Counted from the first letter of the stretch, positions 52,442-62,384 are shown. The stretch is DNA of 64,000 nt from CAWGET01 sp963821715 (GCA_963821715.1 CAWGET010000010.1:248001-312000); one strand, 5' to 3'. The notes: generated by a model from the letters alone, not told the origin. A program made the numbers and translations.

Positions 52442-52912
52442 ATGAAGATAATCAAATTTTTAATTTTACTCATTCTCACTATCTCACTCTATAATTGTTC
52501 GACCATGCAGTTATCGCCGGCGGATTTTTCCTGGCCGATTGAAACGGTTCTTAATGTAGATGATAACGGAATAGTTCAGGAAGAGCGATATTCTTTTTCA
52601 GTAAACGTAAGATCGTTATTTATTGCGGAAGCCGGAGAAGACACTGCAAACATTGAATATAAACCGGTTAGAATTATCCGGAACGTTAAAGGATATTATT
52701 TTATTACTGCTGAAAATTTTAACAACGTATACGTCTTTAATGTCCGGGATGGGAAGATGGTTCTGGAGAATAAAATTCAGATAAAAGAAACCGGAATGAA
52801 CTCCCCCTTATTCAATCAAAGACCTCCGAATATCGAATTGATTGACGGCGGAAATATGCCGGTTTACTTGAATAAAGACGGAATTGTCGGAGGAGATCAA
52901 AATGAAAAATAA
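52442..52912 (+). CDS. unrecognised putative lipoprotein
   Basis: This 156-residue protein has a hydrophobic leader and a possible lipobox ending LYNC (Cys19), so it is probably lipidated and anchored in a membrane. The mature part is beta-rich (YSFSVNVRSLFIAE, VRIIRNVKGYYFITAENFNNVYVFNV). I do not recognise a family. Its last 11 bases overlap the next gene, indicating a functional pair with the coiled-coil protein. Confidence 0.65.
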   Translation: MKIIKFLILLILTISLYNCSTMQLSPADFSWPIETVLNVDDNGIVQEERYSFSVNVRSLFIAEAGEDTANIEYKPVRIIRNVKGYYFITAENFNNVYVFNVRDGKMVLENKIQIKETGMNSPLFNQRPPNIELIDGGNMPVYLNKDGIVGGDQNEK

Positions 52913-54191
52913 ATTTTTAGCCCTCTTTATAGTCTACTTATTATCAGCATTTAATCTTGCCGCTCAATCCGACCATCAATTGACTCAGGATTTTAAGGAA
53001 AGATATCAATCACTTCTCAGTGAGATTAAAGCTGCTGAAGATCCCGAAAAACTTGATCAACTTGAGGAGGAAGTTACCGACTTTAGAAATGAATACAAAG
53101 ATAACAAACAGCTTTTAGATAAAGCTTTATATCCGGATAATTTCGATATTGTGTTTAATAGATTACGCTCAGAATTGACAACCGCTAAAACAAGCAGAAC
53201 CGAAATAAAAGAACTCCGAACTGAAGTAAAAGATTTGAATGTAGAAGTTGAAAAGCAGGTAAGTTTGATTCAGAATTTAACTTCCGAAAACGAAGACCTT
53301 TTTGGCAGAGTTAACAGACTGCGACGCGAAGTTGAATCAGGGCGGATTACTATCGACAGCTTAAACAGTATGGTTGCAGATCTTCGCGAAAACATCCGTA
53401 AAAGAGATGACTTGATTATGGGAGTTATAGACAGCCTCTTTTTAAGAAGCGCTCACTCTATTACCACTTTGAACGACGCCGAAAAACAGAGAATAATTAC
53501 CAACGTAGAAAACGAAAACCTTCTTGATAATATAAAAATTCTCGTATCGGATAACATCCGCTTCCTGGAGGCGAGCAGTTTTAACGCAGAAGATCTCAGT
53601 CAACTGAAAAACGAATATGAAAATTTTGATGAAAGATGGAACGTAGTGGGTCCGCAGTTAATAGATATTTACGCCGCAGAGGAGAACAAACAGGAAGAAG
53701 TTACTGAAATTGACAGCCTTCTTTCCGGTTGGGAAAAAGCAATTAACTCAAAAATTTTCACATCAATCAATGAAGAATTCAGGAATAAAAACTTAAACCT
53801 CGTCCCCTTTACGACCGGCGAAGAATTTTATAATTCTGTGCTTTCTTTTATAGACGACGGAATAAACAATGTAAATAATCTAAGCGGCGACGAAGCCGAA
53901 GAAACCTATGAATTATTTGAAAATGTTTGGGAAGAGCCGATGGAATCGACATGGCTCCCCATCCTTATCGAAAACAATTTGATAACTCAAGAACAAATCG
54001 ATAACATCGACACAAGAATGGAATTGTGGGAAGATGAAGTTGAAAAAATTTCGCCTTTGCTTATGTGGAGCCTAGTTGCGCTTGCTGCAATTGTGGTTAT
54101 CGTGATCATAGTAGCGGTGATGCGAAAAAAGAGATCTACCCAAACAGTCGAAGTTCGGGAAGAGGAAGATCCGGATTCTAAAAGGATTTGA
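52902..54191 (+). CDS. unrecognised exported coiled-coil protein with C-terminal membrane anchor
   Basis: This is a 429-residue protein from the ATG at 52902, which has GGAGGAGAT upstream; a start six codons earlier would lack it. It has a signal peptide ending near LAAQ and long heptad-type stretches (about 30-160, TEVKDLNVEVEKQVSLIQNL and LREVESGRITIDSL-like). A helical mid-region follows, then a transmembrane helix at about 390-412 (SLVALAAIVVIVIIVAVM) and a charged tail. The topology implies a large periplasmic domain. I know no homologous family of defined function. Confidence 0.7.
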   Translation: MKNKFLALFIVYLLSAFNLAAQSDHQLTQDFKERYQSLLSEIKAAEDPEKLDQLEEEVTDFRNEYKDNKQLLDKALYPDNFDIVFNRLRSELTTAKTSRTEIKELRTEVKDLNVEVEKQVSLIQNLTSENEDLFGRVNRLRREVESGRITIDSLNSMVADLRENIRKRDDLIMGVIDSLFLRSAHSITTLNDAEKQRIITNVENENLLDNIKILVSDNIRFLEASSFNAEDLSQLKNEYENFDERWNVVGPQLIDIYAAEENKQEEVTEIDSLLSGWEKAINSKIFTSINEEFRNKNLNLVPFTTGEEFYNSVLSFIDDGINNVNNLSGDEAEETYELFENVWEEPMESTWLPILIENNLITQEQIDNIDTRMELWEDEVEKISPLLMWSLVALAAIVVIVIIVAVMRKKRSTQTVEVREEEDPDSKRI

Positions 54192-54369
54192 AGCTGCAAC
54201 CGGATGGGAAAAACAATACATTTTGGTAGTAGCCGCGTTGAAATACCGACGAAATAGATGTGGAAGGTTGACTTCCGGTCAATTGAAAAATTATCATTTT
54301 TAAAACTAAAGTTTTGCTCTGTTTTCTCCGATGATATGGCAAATGAGTTTCACATCTCGAAAGGATAAA

Positions 54370-54846
54370 ATGGCAGAAACAACAGAAGTTCAAAACGAAA
54401 CGACTGAGATTCTTCAACTCGTAAGTTTCAAAATAGGAGATGAAGAGTTTGGTGTTGATATACTAAAAGTGCAGGAAATAAATAAAATGATGCAGATAAC
54501 CAAAGTCCCGAATTCTCCAGAATTTGTTGACGGCGTTGTGAATCTGCGTGGAAGAATAATTCCGGTTATCGATATCCGTTCAAGATTAAATTTGCCGAGA
54601 AAAGAGCACGATAAAAATACGCGTATAATTGTTGTAGAGATAGACGAAAAAACAATCGGTTTTATTGTTGATGAAGTAAACGAAGTTTTAAGAATTCCGG
54701 AGAACATTACCGAACCGCCGCCGGAAATGGTGGCCGGAATTGATTCGAGCTACATCACAGCGGTCGGCAAATTAGAAGACCGCCTGCTCATTCTTCTGGA
54801 ACTTGAAAAAATATTTTCGAAAGATGAAGTAAATTCACTTCAGTAA
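54370..54846 (+). CDS. cheW: CheW-like chemotaxis coupling protein
   Basis: This is a CheW protein of 158 residues from the ATG at 54370 (AAAGGA upstream). It has QLVSFKIGDEEFGVDILKVQEI, VVNLRGRIIPVIDIRSRL and GFIVDEVNEVLRIPE. CheW links chemoreceptors to the CheA kinase. No receptor, CheA or CheY gene is in the window, so it serves a remote or unlinked array. A terminator-like hairpin follows. Confidence 0.94.
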   Translation: MAETTEVQNETTEILQLVSFKIGDEEFGVDILKVQEINKMMQITKVPNSPEFVDGVVNLRGRIIPVIDIRSRLNLPRKEHDKNTRIIVVEIDEKTIGFIVDEVNEVLRIPENITEPPPEMVAGIDSSYITAVGKLEDRLLILLELEKIFSKDEVNSLQ

Positions 54847-54857
54847 TAATTTTAATG

Positions 54858-54885
54858 GCGGCTGCGCTTGTTAATAGTCAGCCGC
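54858..54885 (+). terminator. hairpin after cheW
   Basis: GCGGCTG and CAGCCGC form 7-bp arms around a 14-nt loop, 12 bp after the stop, with a weak pyrimidine run (TCTTCATT) behind it. It is plausible as a transcript end. Confidence 0.5.
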
Positions 54886-55022
54886 TCTTCATTCCAAAAA
54901 TAAACTTAGCCAAAAATTCTTCAACTCATAATTTTCAGATTCAAAATATATAATCTATTAATCAGGTTATTTCTCCTTTTGTGAAATATTTTTATTAATT
55001 TTAAAACAAAAACAGAACCGTA

Positions 55023-55847
55023 ATGCCAGAAAAATCACAACTCCCATTTTTATTAGATCTTCTGGATGATGATTCGGAAGAAGTCCGAAGCCGGGTGATG
55101 AACGAGCTGATCGATTATGGTTATTCACTGGAAAATGATCTGAAGGAGTTCCCTGTTAATTCGTACCGAAGAGAACAATCGGTGTTAAATGATATATTGA
55201 TGAGCAACAGGCGGAATTGGATAAGGGAGGAGTGGCACGAACTTTTGAAAGTGGATGATCAGATTTGCCAACTTGAAAAGGCGTTCGATCTGCTATCGAA
55301 ATTTCAATTAGGTCTTTCGACCGTTGATGATCTTGAATATCTTTTGGATGAACTTGCGGAGGAATTCCGGAACGCAATGCCCGGCGGAAATGAATTAGAC
55401 CTTTCAAATTTTCTATTCAAAACAAAAAAGCTGGAAGGTGAGAAGCACGATTACTACAATCCGCTAAACAGCAATCTAATCTATGCAATAAAAGAGAAAC
55501 GGGGTTTGCCAATCACTCTCGCGTCAATATTAATTCTCGTCGCTTCTCGTATAGGACTTGAAGTAGAAGGATGTAATTTTCCGGGACATTTTCTTGCAAA
55601 AGTTTGTTTCGAAAAAAAAATAATTTTAATAGATTGTTTCAACAAAGGACGGTTTATTCACGAGAATGATGTTGAGATGAATGTGGGGGATTCGTTAGAA
55701 GCCATTCATAAAATCATCAGGATGAAGATAACATCGAAGCAGATAATAAAAAGAGCATTAACAAATCTGATCAATGCCTACCAGCAGTCCAAAAACGATA
55801 CCGACAGAGATTTGATGAATGAGCTGCTACTAATTTCATCATACTAA
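55023..55847 (+). CDS. SirB1-type transglutaminase-like protein
   Basis: This 274-residue cytoplasmic protein is of the SirB1/transglutaminase-like core 2 family. It has YYNPLNSNLIYAIKEKRGLPITLASILILVASRIGLEVEGCNFPGHFLAKV across about residues 140-190, the block that holds the likely Cys/His positions in this family (Cys in EGCNFPGHF). An N-terminal helical region looks HEAT-like (LLDLLDDDSEEVRSRVMNEL). The function of the family is not firmly known. Confidence 0.83.
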   Translation: MPEKSQLPFLLDLLDDDSEEVRSRVMNELIDYGYSLENDLKEFPVNSYRREQSVLNDILMSNRRNWIREEWHELLKVDDQICQLEKAFDLLSKFQLGLSTVDDLEYLLDELAEEFRNAMPGGNELDLSNFLFKTKKLEGEKHDYYNPLNSNLIYAIKEKRGLPITLASILILVASRIGLEVEGCNFPGHFLAKVCFEKKIILIDCFNKGRFIHENDVEMNVGDSLEAIHKIIRMKITSKQIIKRALTNLINAYQQSKNDTDRDLMNELLLISSY

Positions 55848-55870
55848 GACAATATTCAATACGCTAAAAT

Positions 55871-57967
55871 TTACATTTCTTTTTCAGCAATAAGCGCTTT
55901 CCCTTCTATAAATTGCCCCTGCTGGATATTTTCATCGGTAATATAAACCACTCCGTCTTCACTATGAGGCTCTCCATAAATAGAATGTACAGATTTTAAT
56001 CCGCCCAAATATTTTCTGGCATCGGTCATATAAACAAGATCTCCTACTTCAGCGGACATCAGCTCCATATCTTTTTTCGAAAAATAGAGAACGTCCTCCT
56101 CGCCTTCCTTAAACTTCCAATGTACTTTAGCTTTTTCGCCTTCTCTTTCATTCAGTTTACTTCCTTTGAACATTTCTTTTGCTTTATCGATTGACCAGGA
56201 AGTAAGCCCGAGCGTTTTTTCTTCTTGATTATAAGGGATGTAATAAGTTGCAGATAAAGATACGATAACCGTTAAAATTACTGCCGAGAACAAAAGAATT
56301 TGCCAGGCTCCGATATTGAATGTAATAAGGAGAAAAATAATTACGGAAAACCCGGTTAAGTAAAACATTATCTGTTTATCGTTTGAGTAGCTTTTAATTT
56401 TTTTTATGATGCTTTCCTGATAAACAGTTGTAAAGGTTACAACCACTGCAACAGCCGTACAGACAAAAGTGTTATAAAGCGCGCGTATGTAGGAATAGGG
56501 ATGAAGCGGATCCATTTCAATTCCATGGTCGAAAGGGGAAATGAGAATGCCCGGGTATCTTGCGCCGAGTATCATCAAAGCGACGCCTCCGACGAAAGTG
56601 GCAATTACCGCGGCAGGAGTGAAGCGCCTCCAGAAAATTCCGAGAAAGATAGCCACAACCAACGGCGGAGTTAATGTTGAGTGAAAATAGCCGTGAGCTT
56701 CGTAAACGGTTGGAAAATCCCTAAACGCCAGAACAGCAAGGACACCCAAAACAGTAATCGCCACGGAAGAAATTCTCGCCGCGAACAGCTCTTTCTTCTC
56801 GGTTTCTTTTTCCGTAAGCACGATGTGCTTTAAAACTTTTTTTATGGGGCGATGAACGTCATTAATATAAATCGCGGCAGTCGCATTTATTAATGTATCA
56901 ACCGTAGACATTAATGCGGCAGTTAAAGCAGCCATAATGAATCCGAAAATTCCGGGCTGCGATATTACATTTGCAACTACGACGAAAATTTGATCCGGCG
57001 AGGTATTCGGCGGAACTATGTCCGGACTAGTAATCGATATTGCCTTACCCAGCCAGCCCGCTCCACCCACAACAACAGCCGATAAAGGAAGCATAAAAAG
57101 GATATTAAACGCCGCGGCTTTTCTTCCTTCATCAACGCTTTTGGTCGCCATAAAGCGCATTATTAAACCCATATTCATAAAGAGGAATCCTATCGATCCC
57201 GCTATTCCATCCTGCCAGAAAATTCCAACAAAATTAAAACTCGACGGTTTATTAAAATCTGCGAGTGGAAGTTTCCAAGTTGTAGGCAATAGATCCCAAA
57301 AAATATTGAACCCGCCCAAGTAATCTATTCCTAAAAAGAAAACGAGGAAACCTGCGAAAAGAAGTACAAAGCCTTGAAGAAGGTCGGTAAAAATAACGGC
57401 TGTCTGTCCGCCAAATGTAATATAAATACCGGTAATGATGGAAATTACAATCACTACCCCCATTAGTGTAACTCTAAAATCCATCCCGAGCAGAGAAAAA
57501 CCTTCCGGCAGCATCGGTAAAAGAGCTTTCCCCAGCGTCAAAAATCCGATGCCGATATATCCGATCATATAAAAAAGCAAAAGTATTGTGGCAAGAAATC
57601 TTGCCGAAGGGCTGAACCTTTTTTCGAAGTATTCCGGAATGGAGCGAATCTTTGTGTAAACAATAATAGGAAGCCAGCCGAACATAAAAAACGGAATAAA
57701 GAACCAGTCGTTTATGTAAGTCATCGTGGAAGAAAAGCCGTGCTCAAATCCCTTGGCGGAATATTTAACAAAGCTGTGACTCCCAACACCCGTTGCCACA
57801 ATCGAAAAGGCAATAAGCCACCAGGCAAACCTTCTACCCCCGAAGAAAAAATCTTTTGTCGATCTGTTATATTTGCCGAAATATCCCCCGAATCCCATAA
57901 TAAGGACAAAGTAAACAACCATTACAATCCAATCGGCAGAGGAACCGATACTATGAAATTTTTCCAT
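55871..57967 (-). CDS. sodium:solute symporter family protein with extra C-terminal domain
   Basis: This 698-residue protein is a sodium/solute symporter (SSS, SLC5-type) of about 13-14 helices. It has MGFGGYFGKYNRSTKDFFFGGRR, KIRSIPEYFEKRF and GGQTAVIFTDLLQGFVLL as landmarks. After the last helix (about residue 580) comes a roughly 110-residue hydrophilic domain (VHWKFKEGEEDVLYFSKKDMEL, then VGDLVYMTDARKYLGGLKSV), not usual in short symporters. The solute is unknown. A small membrane protein gene lies 4 bp upstream. Confidence 0.9.
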   Translation of the reverse strand: MEKFHSIGSSADWIVMVVYFVLIMGFGGYFGKYNRSTKDFFFGGRRFAWWLIAFSIVATGVGSHSFVKYSAKGFEHGFSSTMTYINDWFFIPFFMFGWLPIIVYTKIRSIPEYFEKRFSPSARFLATILLLFYMIGYIGIGFLTLGKALLPMLPEGFSLLGMDFRVTLMGVVIVISIITGIYITFGGQTAVIFTDLLQGFVLLFAGFLVFFLGIDYLGGFNIFWDLLPTTWKLPLADFNKPSSFNFVGIFWQDGIAGSIGFLFMNMGLIMRFMATKSVDEGRKAAAFNILFMLPLSAVVVGGAGWLGKAISITSPDIVPPNTSPDQIFVVVANVISQPGIFGFIMAALTAALMSTVDTLINATAAIYINDVHRPIKKVLKHIVLTEKETEKKELFAARISSVAITVLGVLAVLAFRDFPTVYEAHGYFHSTLTPPLVVAIFLGIFWRRFTPAAVIATFVGGVALMILGARYPGILISPFDHGIEMDPLHPYSYIRALYNTFVCTAVAVVVTFTTVYQESIIKKIKSYSNDKQIMFYLTGFSVIIFLLITFNIGAWQILLFSAVILTVIVSLSATYYIPYNQEEKTLGLTSWSIDKAKEMFKGSKLNEREGEKAKVHWKFKEGEEDVLYFSKKDMELMSAEVGDLVYMTDARKYLGGLKSVHSIYGEPHSEDGVVYITDENIQQGQFIEGKALIAEKEM

Positions 57968-57971
57968 TATC

Positions 57972-58214
57972 TTACCAGTATAAAGCTGCTATTGTAAAAA
58001 ATGCGTGAAGCAACATAAAATATAGAAATCCGAAAAGAAGCACCTTTCTCCATTGCCGGTGTCTTTTTTTTGTTAAATTTAAAGCTCCGCTCTTCCGGAT
58101 GATAATCATTCCGGTAAAAAAGAGAATCCCTCCCACTCCGTAAAGATATATGAAAGGAAGCCAAGTATGCGAAATCGAAACCATGCTTTCACTTATATTT
58201 TTTTTATTAGCCAT
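57972..58214 (-). CDS. small two-helix membrane protein upstream of symporter
   Basis: This is an 80-residue protein from the ATG at 58214; a TTG ten codons upstream is an alternative. It has two hydrophobic helices (FIYLYGVGGILFFTGMIII and VLLFGFLYFMLLHAFFTIAAL) joined by a basic loop (RKSGALNLTKKRHRQWRK). It ends 4 bp before the symporter start, so co-translation is likely. Whether it is a symporter subunit is inferred only from position. Confidence 0.65.
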   Translation of the reverse strand: MANKKNISESMVSISHTWLPFIYLYGVGGILFFTGMIIIRKSGALNLTKKRHRQWRKVLLFGFLYFMLLHAFFTIAALYW

Positions 58215-58445
58215 AAAGTTAAAGAAGAATTGTTTCTCTTTCAAATTAATTAACTATAAATCCTTTCAAATTTATGAAGTCAAAATTTAGTACCGTGTGT
58301 TTGGTTCAAATTTTGATCGTGATAAGCTCTCTTTTCGGTTCCTGAAATGCTAATAAAAGAATTTTATAATTATATATTTTTTATTAAGTTATATGCTCAA
58401 CTTGTTTTGAGGGCCAGTTACAAAAACTTATACACCGGAGGAATT

Positions 58446-58721
58446 ATGAATAGAGATGCGTTTATTCGCCAGGCTAAAGCTCAAATAGAGGACTATAAAG
58501 TAAAGCTGGAAATCCTGAAAGCGCGCATACGGGAAGGCTTGGCTGAAGGGGAGTTGGAAACAGCCGAAGCGATCAATTCGCTTGAAGGAAAACTAGATCA
58601 ATTAAATTCGCGGCTTGAAGATCTCACAAGTGTGGGAGAACAAATCTGGGATGAAACAAAAAAGGGGATGCAGAAAGCCTGGAACGATCTCGATTCGGTG
58701 TTAAAGAAGATAAGATTATAA
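58446..58721 (+). CDS. small helical coiled-coil protein
   Basis: This 91-residue protein starts at the ATG at 58446, with CGGAGGA upstream. It is almost entirely amphipathic helix (AQIEDYKVKLEILKARIREG, INSLEGKLDQLNSRLEDL), ending in a Trp-containing tail. There is no signal peptide. It resembles small stress-associated coiled-coil proteins, but I cannot assign a family. It lies 8 bp upstream of the exchanger gene, probably co-transcribed. Confidence 0.7.
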   Translation: MNRDAFIRQAKAQIEDYKVKLEILKARIREGLAEGELETAEAINSLEGKLDQLNSRLEDLTSVGEQIWDETKKGMQKAWNDLDSVLKKIRL

Positions 58722-58729
58722 TTTAGCTG

Positions 58730-59740
58730 ATGTTTACCGATATTCTCATTTTCCTTACAGCCGCTGTAGTGATTGGGTATGTAGGTACAAAGATGACTTA
58801 TCACGCGGATGTTCTTGCGGATTTAACCGGTTGGGGAGAAGCTTTTATCGGTGCTGTATTTCTTGGTGCAAGCACATCACTGCCCGGCATCACCGCCTCC
58901 GTTGTGGCTGCAGCAGATGGTCGGCCGACTTTAGCTCTTTCCAACGCACTTGGCGGTATAGCGGCTCAAACACTTTTTTTAGCTGCCGCCGATTCCGCTT
59001 ATCGAAAAATTAATCTCGAGCACGCCGCAGCTTCCGTAGACAATCTTCTTCAGGGAACTTTACTCATCAGCCTGCTCTCTATGCTGATGTTCGCAATGGT
59101 AGGACCTGATTTAAGCTTCCTCGGAGTAAACCCCATAACTCCGTTGTTGTTTGTTGCGTATTTTTTCGGATTAAAGTTAATCCGTCAGTCTCATAAAAAT
59201 CCTATGTGGATCCCCCGCGAAACGAACGAAACCAAATTAGATGTTCCTGACGAGGACAATAAACAGCAGTCTCTTAAAACTGTTTGGATAAAATTTATAT
59301 TAGGGGCATCAATAATAATTGTAGCAGGCTGGTTTCTGGTGAAAGCCGCCGAAGGACTTGCCGATAAGACCGGAATCAACGAAAGCTTGATAGGCGGATT
59401 GCTCGTAGCGATTACAACCAGTTTGCCCGAGCTCGTAACATCAATCGCAGCGGTTAGACGCGGCGCACTAACTCTTGCGGTCGGAGGTATTTTAGGCGGC
59501 AACGCTTTCGACACTTTGTTTGCGGCTGTTGCAGATATCTCTTATAGGGACGGATCCATTTATCATGCTGCGTCGCAAAGCGAGACCCTTCTGATTGCAG
59601 TTACAATTTTGATGACGGCAATACTGATTATGGGTCTGATAAAAAGAGAAAAGAAAGGGATCGCGAACATTGGTTTCGAAAGTGTTCTTATTATAATAGT
59701 TTACATCGCAGGCTTCCTTACAATAAACTTTTTAATTTAA
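58730..59740 (+). CDS. CaCA-family sodium/calcium-type exchanger
   Basis: This 336-residue inner-membrane exchanger has about ten helices and two alpha repeats: GASTSLPGITASVVAA with NALGGIAAQ, and ITTSLPELVTSIAAVRRG with GGILGGNAFDTLF. The conserved acidic pair seen in many members is replaced in the first repeat by PGITAS (no Glu), whereas the second keeps PELVTS. It would exchange Ca2+ or another cation for Na+ or H+. Ion choice is unknown. Confidence 0.9.
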   Translation: MFTDILIFLTAAVVIGYVGTKMTYHADVLADLTGWGEAFIGAVFLGASTSLPGITASVVAAADGRPTLALSNALGGIAAQTLFLAAADSAYRKINLEHAAASVDNLLQGTLLISLLSMLMFAMVGPDLSFLGVNPITPLLFVAYFFGLKLIRQSHKNPMWIPRETNETKLDVPDEDNKQQSLKTVWIKFILGASIIIVAGWFLVKAAEGLADKTGINESLIGGLLVAITTSLPELVTSIAAVRRGALTLAVGGILGGNAFDTLFAAVADISYRDGSIYHAASQSETLLIAVTILMTAILIMGLIKREKKGIANIGFESVLIIIVYIAGFLTINFLI

Positions 59741-59820
59741 AAGCTCAACCGTAAAGAAATTTTACTTATTTCCGATTATGATATTGTGATCCGTTTGAAC
59801 GGTAATTTTTTATATCAGAT

Positions 59821-61219
59821 ATGGAAATAAATTTGGCTCCACTTATTTTTATTGTCGACGACGATCCATCGATAGTAAAATTTTTAAAATATCGGATTGA
59901 GGATAAACTCGAATATAAAACAAAAACTTTCAGCAATGGTCTGGAGGCGCTTGACCATATTGGTGAAAACCCCGATCTTATTTTGCTGGACATAATGATG
60001 CCTGAGGTTAGCGGTATCGAAATCCTTGGAGAAATAAAAAAAATAAATCCTGAGTTGCCGGTTATAATATCTATCCGGCCAGGAAGATGTGAATATAGCG
60101 GTTAAAGCAATTAAAATAGGGGCTTTTGATTATATCTCTAAGCCGATCGATACGAATAGGATTGAACCGGCAATTTCAAACGCGATTAAGAATTACGATC
60201 TTCATAAACAGATTAAGTTTATCCGCGAAAATGATCAGCTTGAGTATAGTTTTGAGAATGTAATATCGCAGGATAAAAAAATGGAAGAAGTCTTCCGAAT
60301 GATTTCCAAAATAATGAATAACGATATTACTGTTCTGATAAAAGGAGAAAGCGGAACCGGCAAGGAGCTGGTCGCGCGCGCAATCCATTATAACGGCAAC
60401 AGGAAAGATAATCCATTCATCGTTGTTAATTGCGCTTCAATCCCGAGGGAACTTCTGGAAAGCGAATTGTTCGGACACGAAAAAGGTTCTTTCACGGGAG
60501 CGCATCAATTGAAGTACGGAAAATTTGAAATTGCTGACGGCGGAACAATTTTCCTCGATGAAATAGGGGAAATGGAAATGTCGCTTCAGGCAAAAATTTT
60601 GCGTGTAATTCAGGAACGGGAATTTGAACGAGTTGGCGGAAATGAACTGATCAAAACAAACGTAAGGATTTTATCGGCTACTAACCGTGACTTGCAGGAA
60701 GCTGTTCTTAATAAAGAATTCCGCGAAGATCTTTACTACCGGCTCAGTTCATTCCCTATTACAATTCCGCCCCTGCGCGAAAGGCGCGGGGATATAATTG
60801 TTCTTGTAGATCACTTTATCCAGAAGTTCAACAAAAAACTAAATAAAGAAAAAAAAGGTTTAACACAAAGAGCTTTAAAGGCTTTATACGAATATGATTT
60901 TCCGGGAAATGTTCGCGAACTTGAAAACATAATTGAGCGCTGCATAATTTTAGCGGAAGATGAATTGATTGACGTTGATCTATTCCCCGCCCAAATAGAA
61001 AAATCGGAGGCAGAAAAAAAGGTTGCTTTTTCGGAAATATTCTTCAACGATGAAACGCCCGTCATTCCTTTCGATAATTTAAAGGAAGAGGCTATTAAAC
61101 ACGCGCTCAAAACTTCCGAAGGCAATGTTGTGGAAGCGGCAAAGAAACTTGGACTGGGCAGAGCAACCATTTACCGATTCTTAAATAAAAACGGTTTAAA
61201 AGTTGAAAGAAATAATTAA
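59821..61219 (+). CDS. NtrC-type sigma-54 response regulator, frameshifted
   Basis: The receiver domain (phospho-acceptor Asp57 in LILLDIMMPEV) is open from 59821 to a stop at 60105. The rest, from VNIAVKAIKIGAFDYISKP onward, is open in another frame to 61219. Around 60077-60082 the reading PVIIS ... SGQEDVNIAV is restored if one base (the A after TCT) is ignored. The AAA+ core has GESGTGKE, LFGHEKGSFTGA and GTIFLDEIGEM, and the C-terminal Fis helix ends GLGRATIYRFLNK. If read as one protein of about 465 residues, it activates sigma-54 promoters on phosphorylation. No cognate kinase is adjacent. Confidence 0.85.
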
Positions 61220-61253
61220 TTTTTATCCATCAAATTAGAATGAAAAGAATTAT

Positions 61254-62384
61254 ATGAATCGAAATAAAGTTTTACTTGTTGAAGATGAAGCCAGTATTTC
61301 CAGACTGTTTGAATATAACCTGAAAAAATCTGGATACGAAACAAACGTTGCGGCAAATGGACGAGCAGGATATGAATTGGCTCTCACATTTCAGCCGGAT
61401 TTGATTATCAGCGATATCATTATGCCGGAGGTTGACGGTTTCCAATTCAGAAGGAAGTTGATGGAAGACCCGACGCTTAAATCCATTCCATTTATTTTTC
61501 TTACAAACAAAGGTGAAGAAGAGGATATACTTGAAGGTTACAATTTAGAGATTGAAGATTACATTACAAAAACTTCGAGTCCGAAAATTGTAATAGCAAA
61601 GGTCGCTTCGATTCTAAAAAGTTTAGGAAAAGAGCGGCAAAAAGTCGTGGGCGAAATTCAGCAGGCGGCCGATTCGATGGGTGCGAAAGTAGTTCCGGCG
61701 GAATTTCCACAGTTCGACTCCTTTGACATAAAACATTGGCACCTTCCATTTGAAGGAATTCCGGGAGGAGATTTTATCGATTATTATAAAATTGATGAAG
61801 ACAACCTTGTAGTAATTCTTGGCGATGTGATGGGTAAGAAGTGGGGAGCGTGGTATTTTGCTTATGCTTACGCCGGTTATGTCCGCAGCGCAATCCGGGT
61901 TGCGCTACAAAGCGCTGAGGAATTTACCGCGAGTAAGATTATGGCAAGAGTGAATGAGTCTCTCTGTAATGATGAAAAATTTTCGGAAATCTTTATTACT
62001 TTATCTATTGTTATAATTAACAAGAAGAAAAAACAAGCACAGTATTGCGGCGCAGGCGATCTTCCGTTAATCTATAAAAACGCCGCTGATAAAAAAGTGA
62101 AGCGGATCCTATCCAACGGTCTATTGCTTGGATTCAGCAGCGACAGCACTTATGAAGATATGGAAATATCTCTCGACAAAGATGATTTGCTTATATTAAT
62201 TACCGACGGTATTCTGGATTCGATTAACGCTAACGGTGAAGTTTACGGAAGTACAAGATTTCTGAAACTTATAGAGACTATCGACGCGGATAAAGCTATT
62301 CCTGAAATCCAAAAGACAATTGCACAATATGCAAATGATGAATTTGCTGATGATATAAGCCTGATAACGATAACCGCGAAGTGA
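61254..62384 (+). CDS. response regulator with PP2C/SpoIIE-type phosphatase domain
   Basis: This 376-residue protein has a receiver domain (about 1-125; acceptor Asp54 in LIISDIIMPEV, Thr in place of Ser/Thr-Pro after the conserved Lys: YITKTSS). A PP2C-like RsbU/SpoIIE output follows (about 155-375, LPFEGIPGGDFIDYY, VVILGDVMGKKWGAW, LLILITDGILD, DDISLITI). Such proteins dephosphorylate anti-anti-sigma factors in partner-switching systems. It starts 34 bp after the NtrC-type gene and probably shares its transcript. Confidence 0.9.
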   Translation: MNRNKVLLVEDEASISRLFEYNLKKSGYETNVAANGRAGYELALTFQPDLIISDIIMPEVDGFQFRRKLMEDPTLKSIPFIFLTNKGEEEDILEGYNLEIEDYITKTSSPKIVIAKVASILKSLGKERQKVVGEIQQAADSMGAKVVPAEFPQFDSFDIKHWHLPFEGIPGGDFIDYYKIDEDNLVVILGDVMGKKWGAWYFAYAYAGYVRSAIRVALQSAEEFTASKIMARVNESLCNDEKFSEIFITLSIVIINKKKKQAQYCGAGDLPLIYKNAADKKVKRILSNGLLLGFSSDSTYEDMEISLDKDDLLILITDGILDSINANGEVYGSTRFLKLIETIDADKAIPEIQKTIAQYANDEFADDISLITITAK

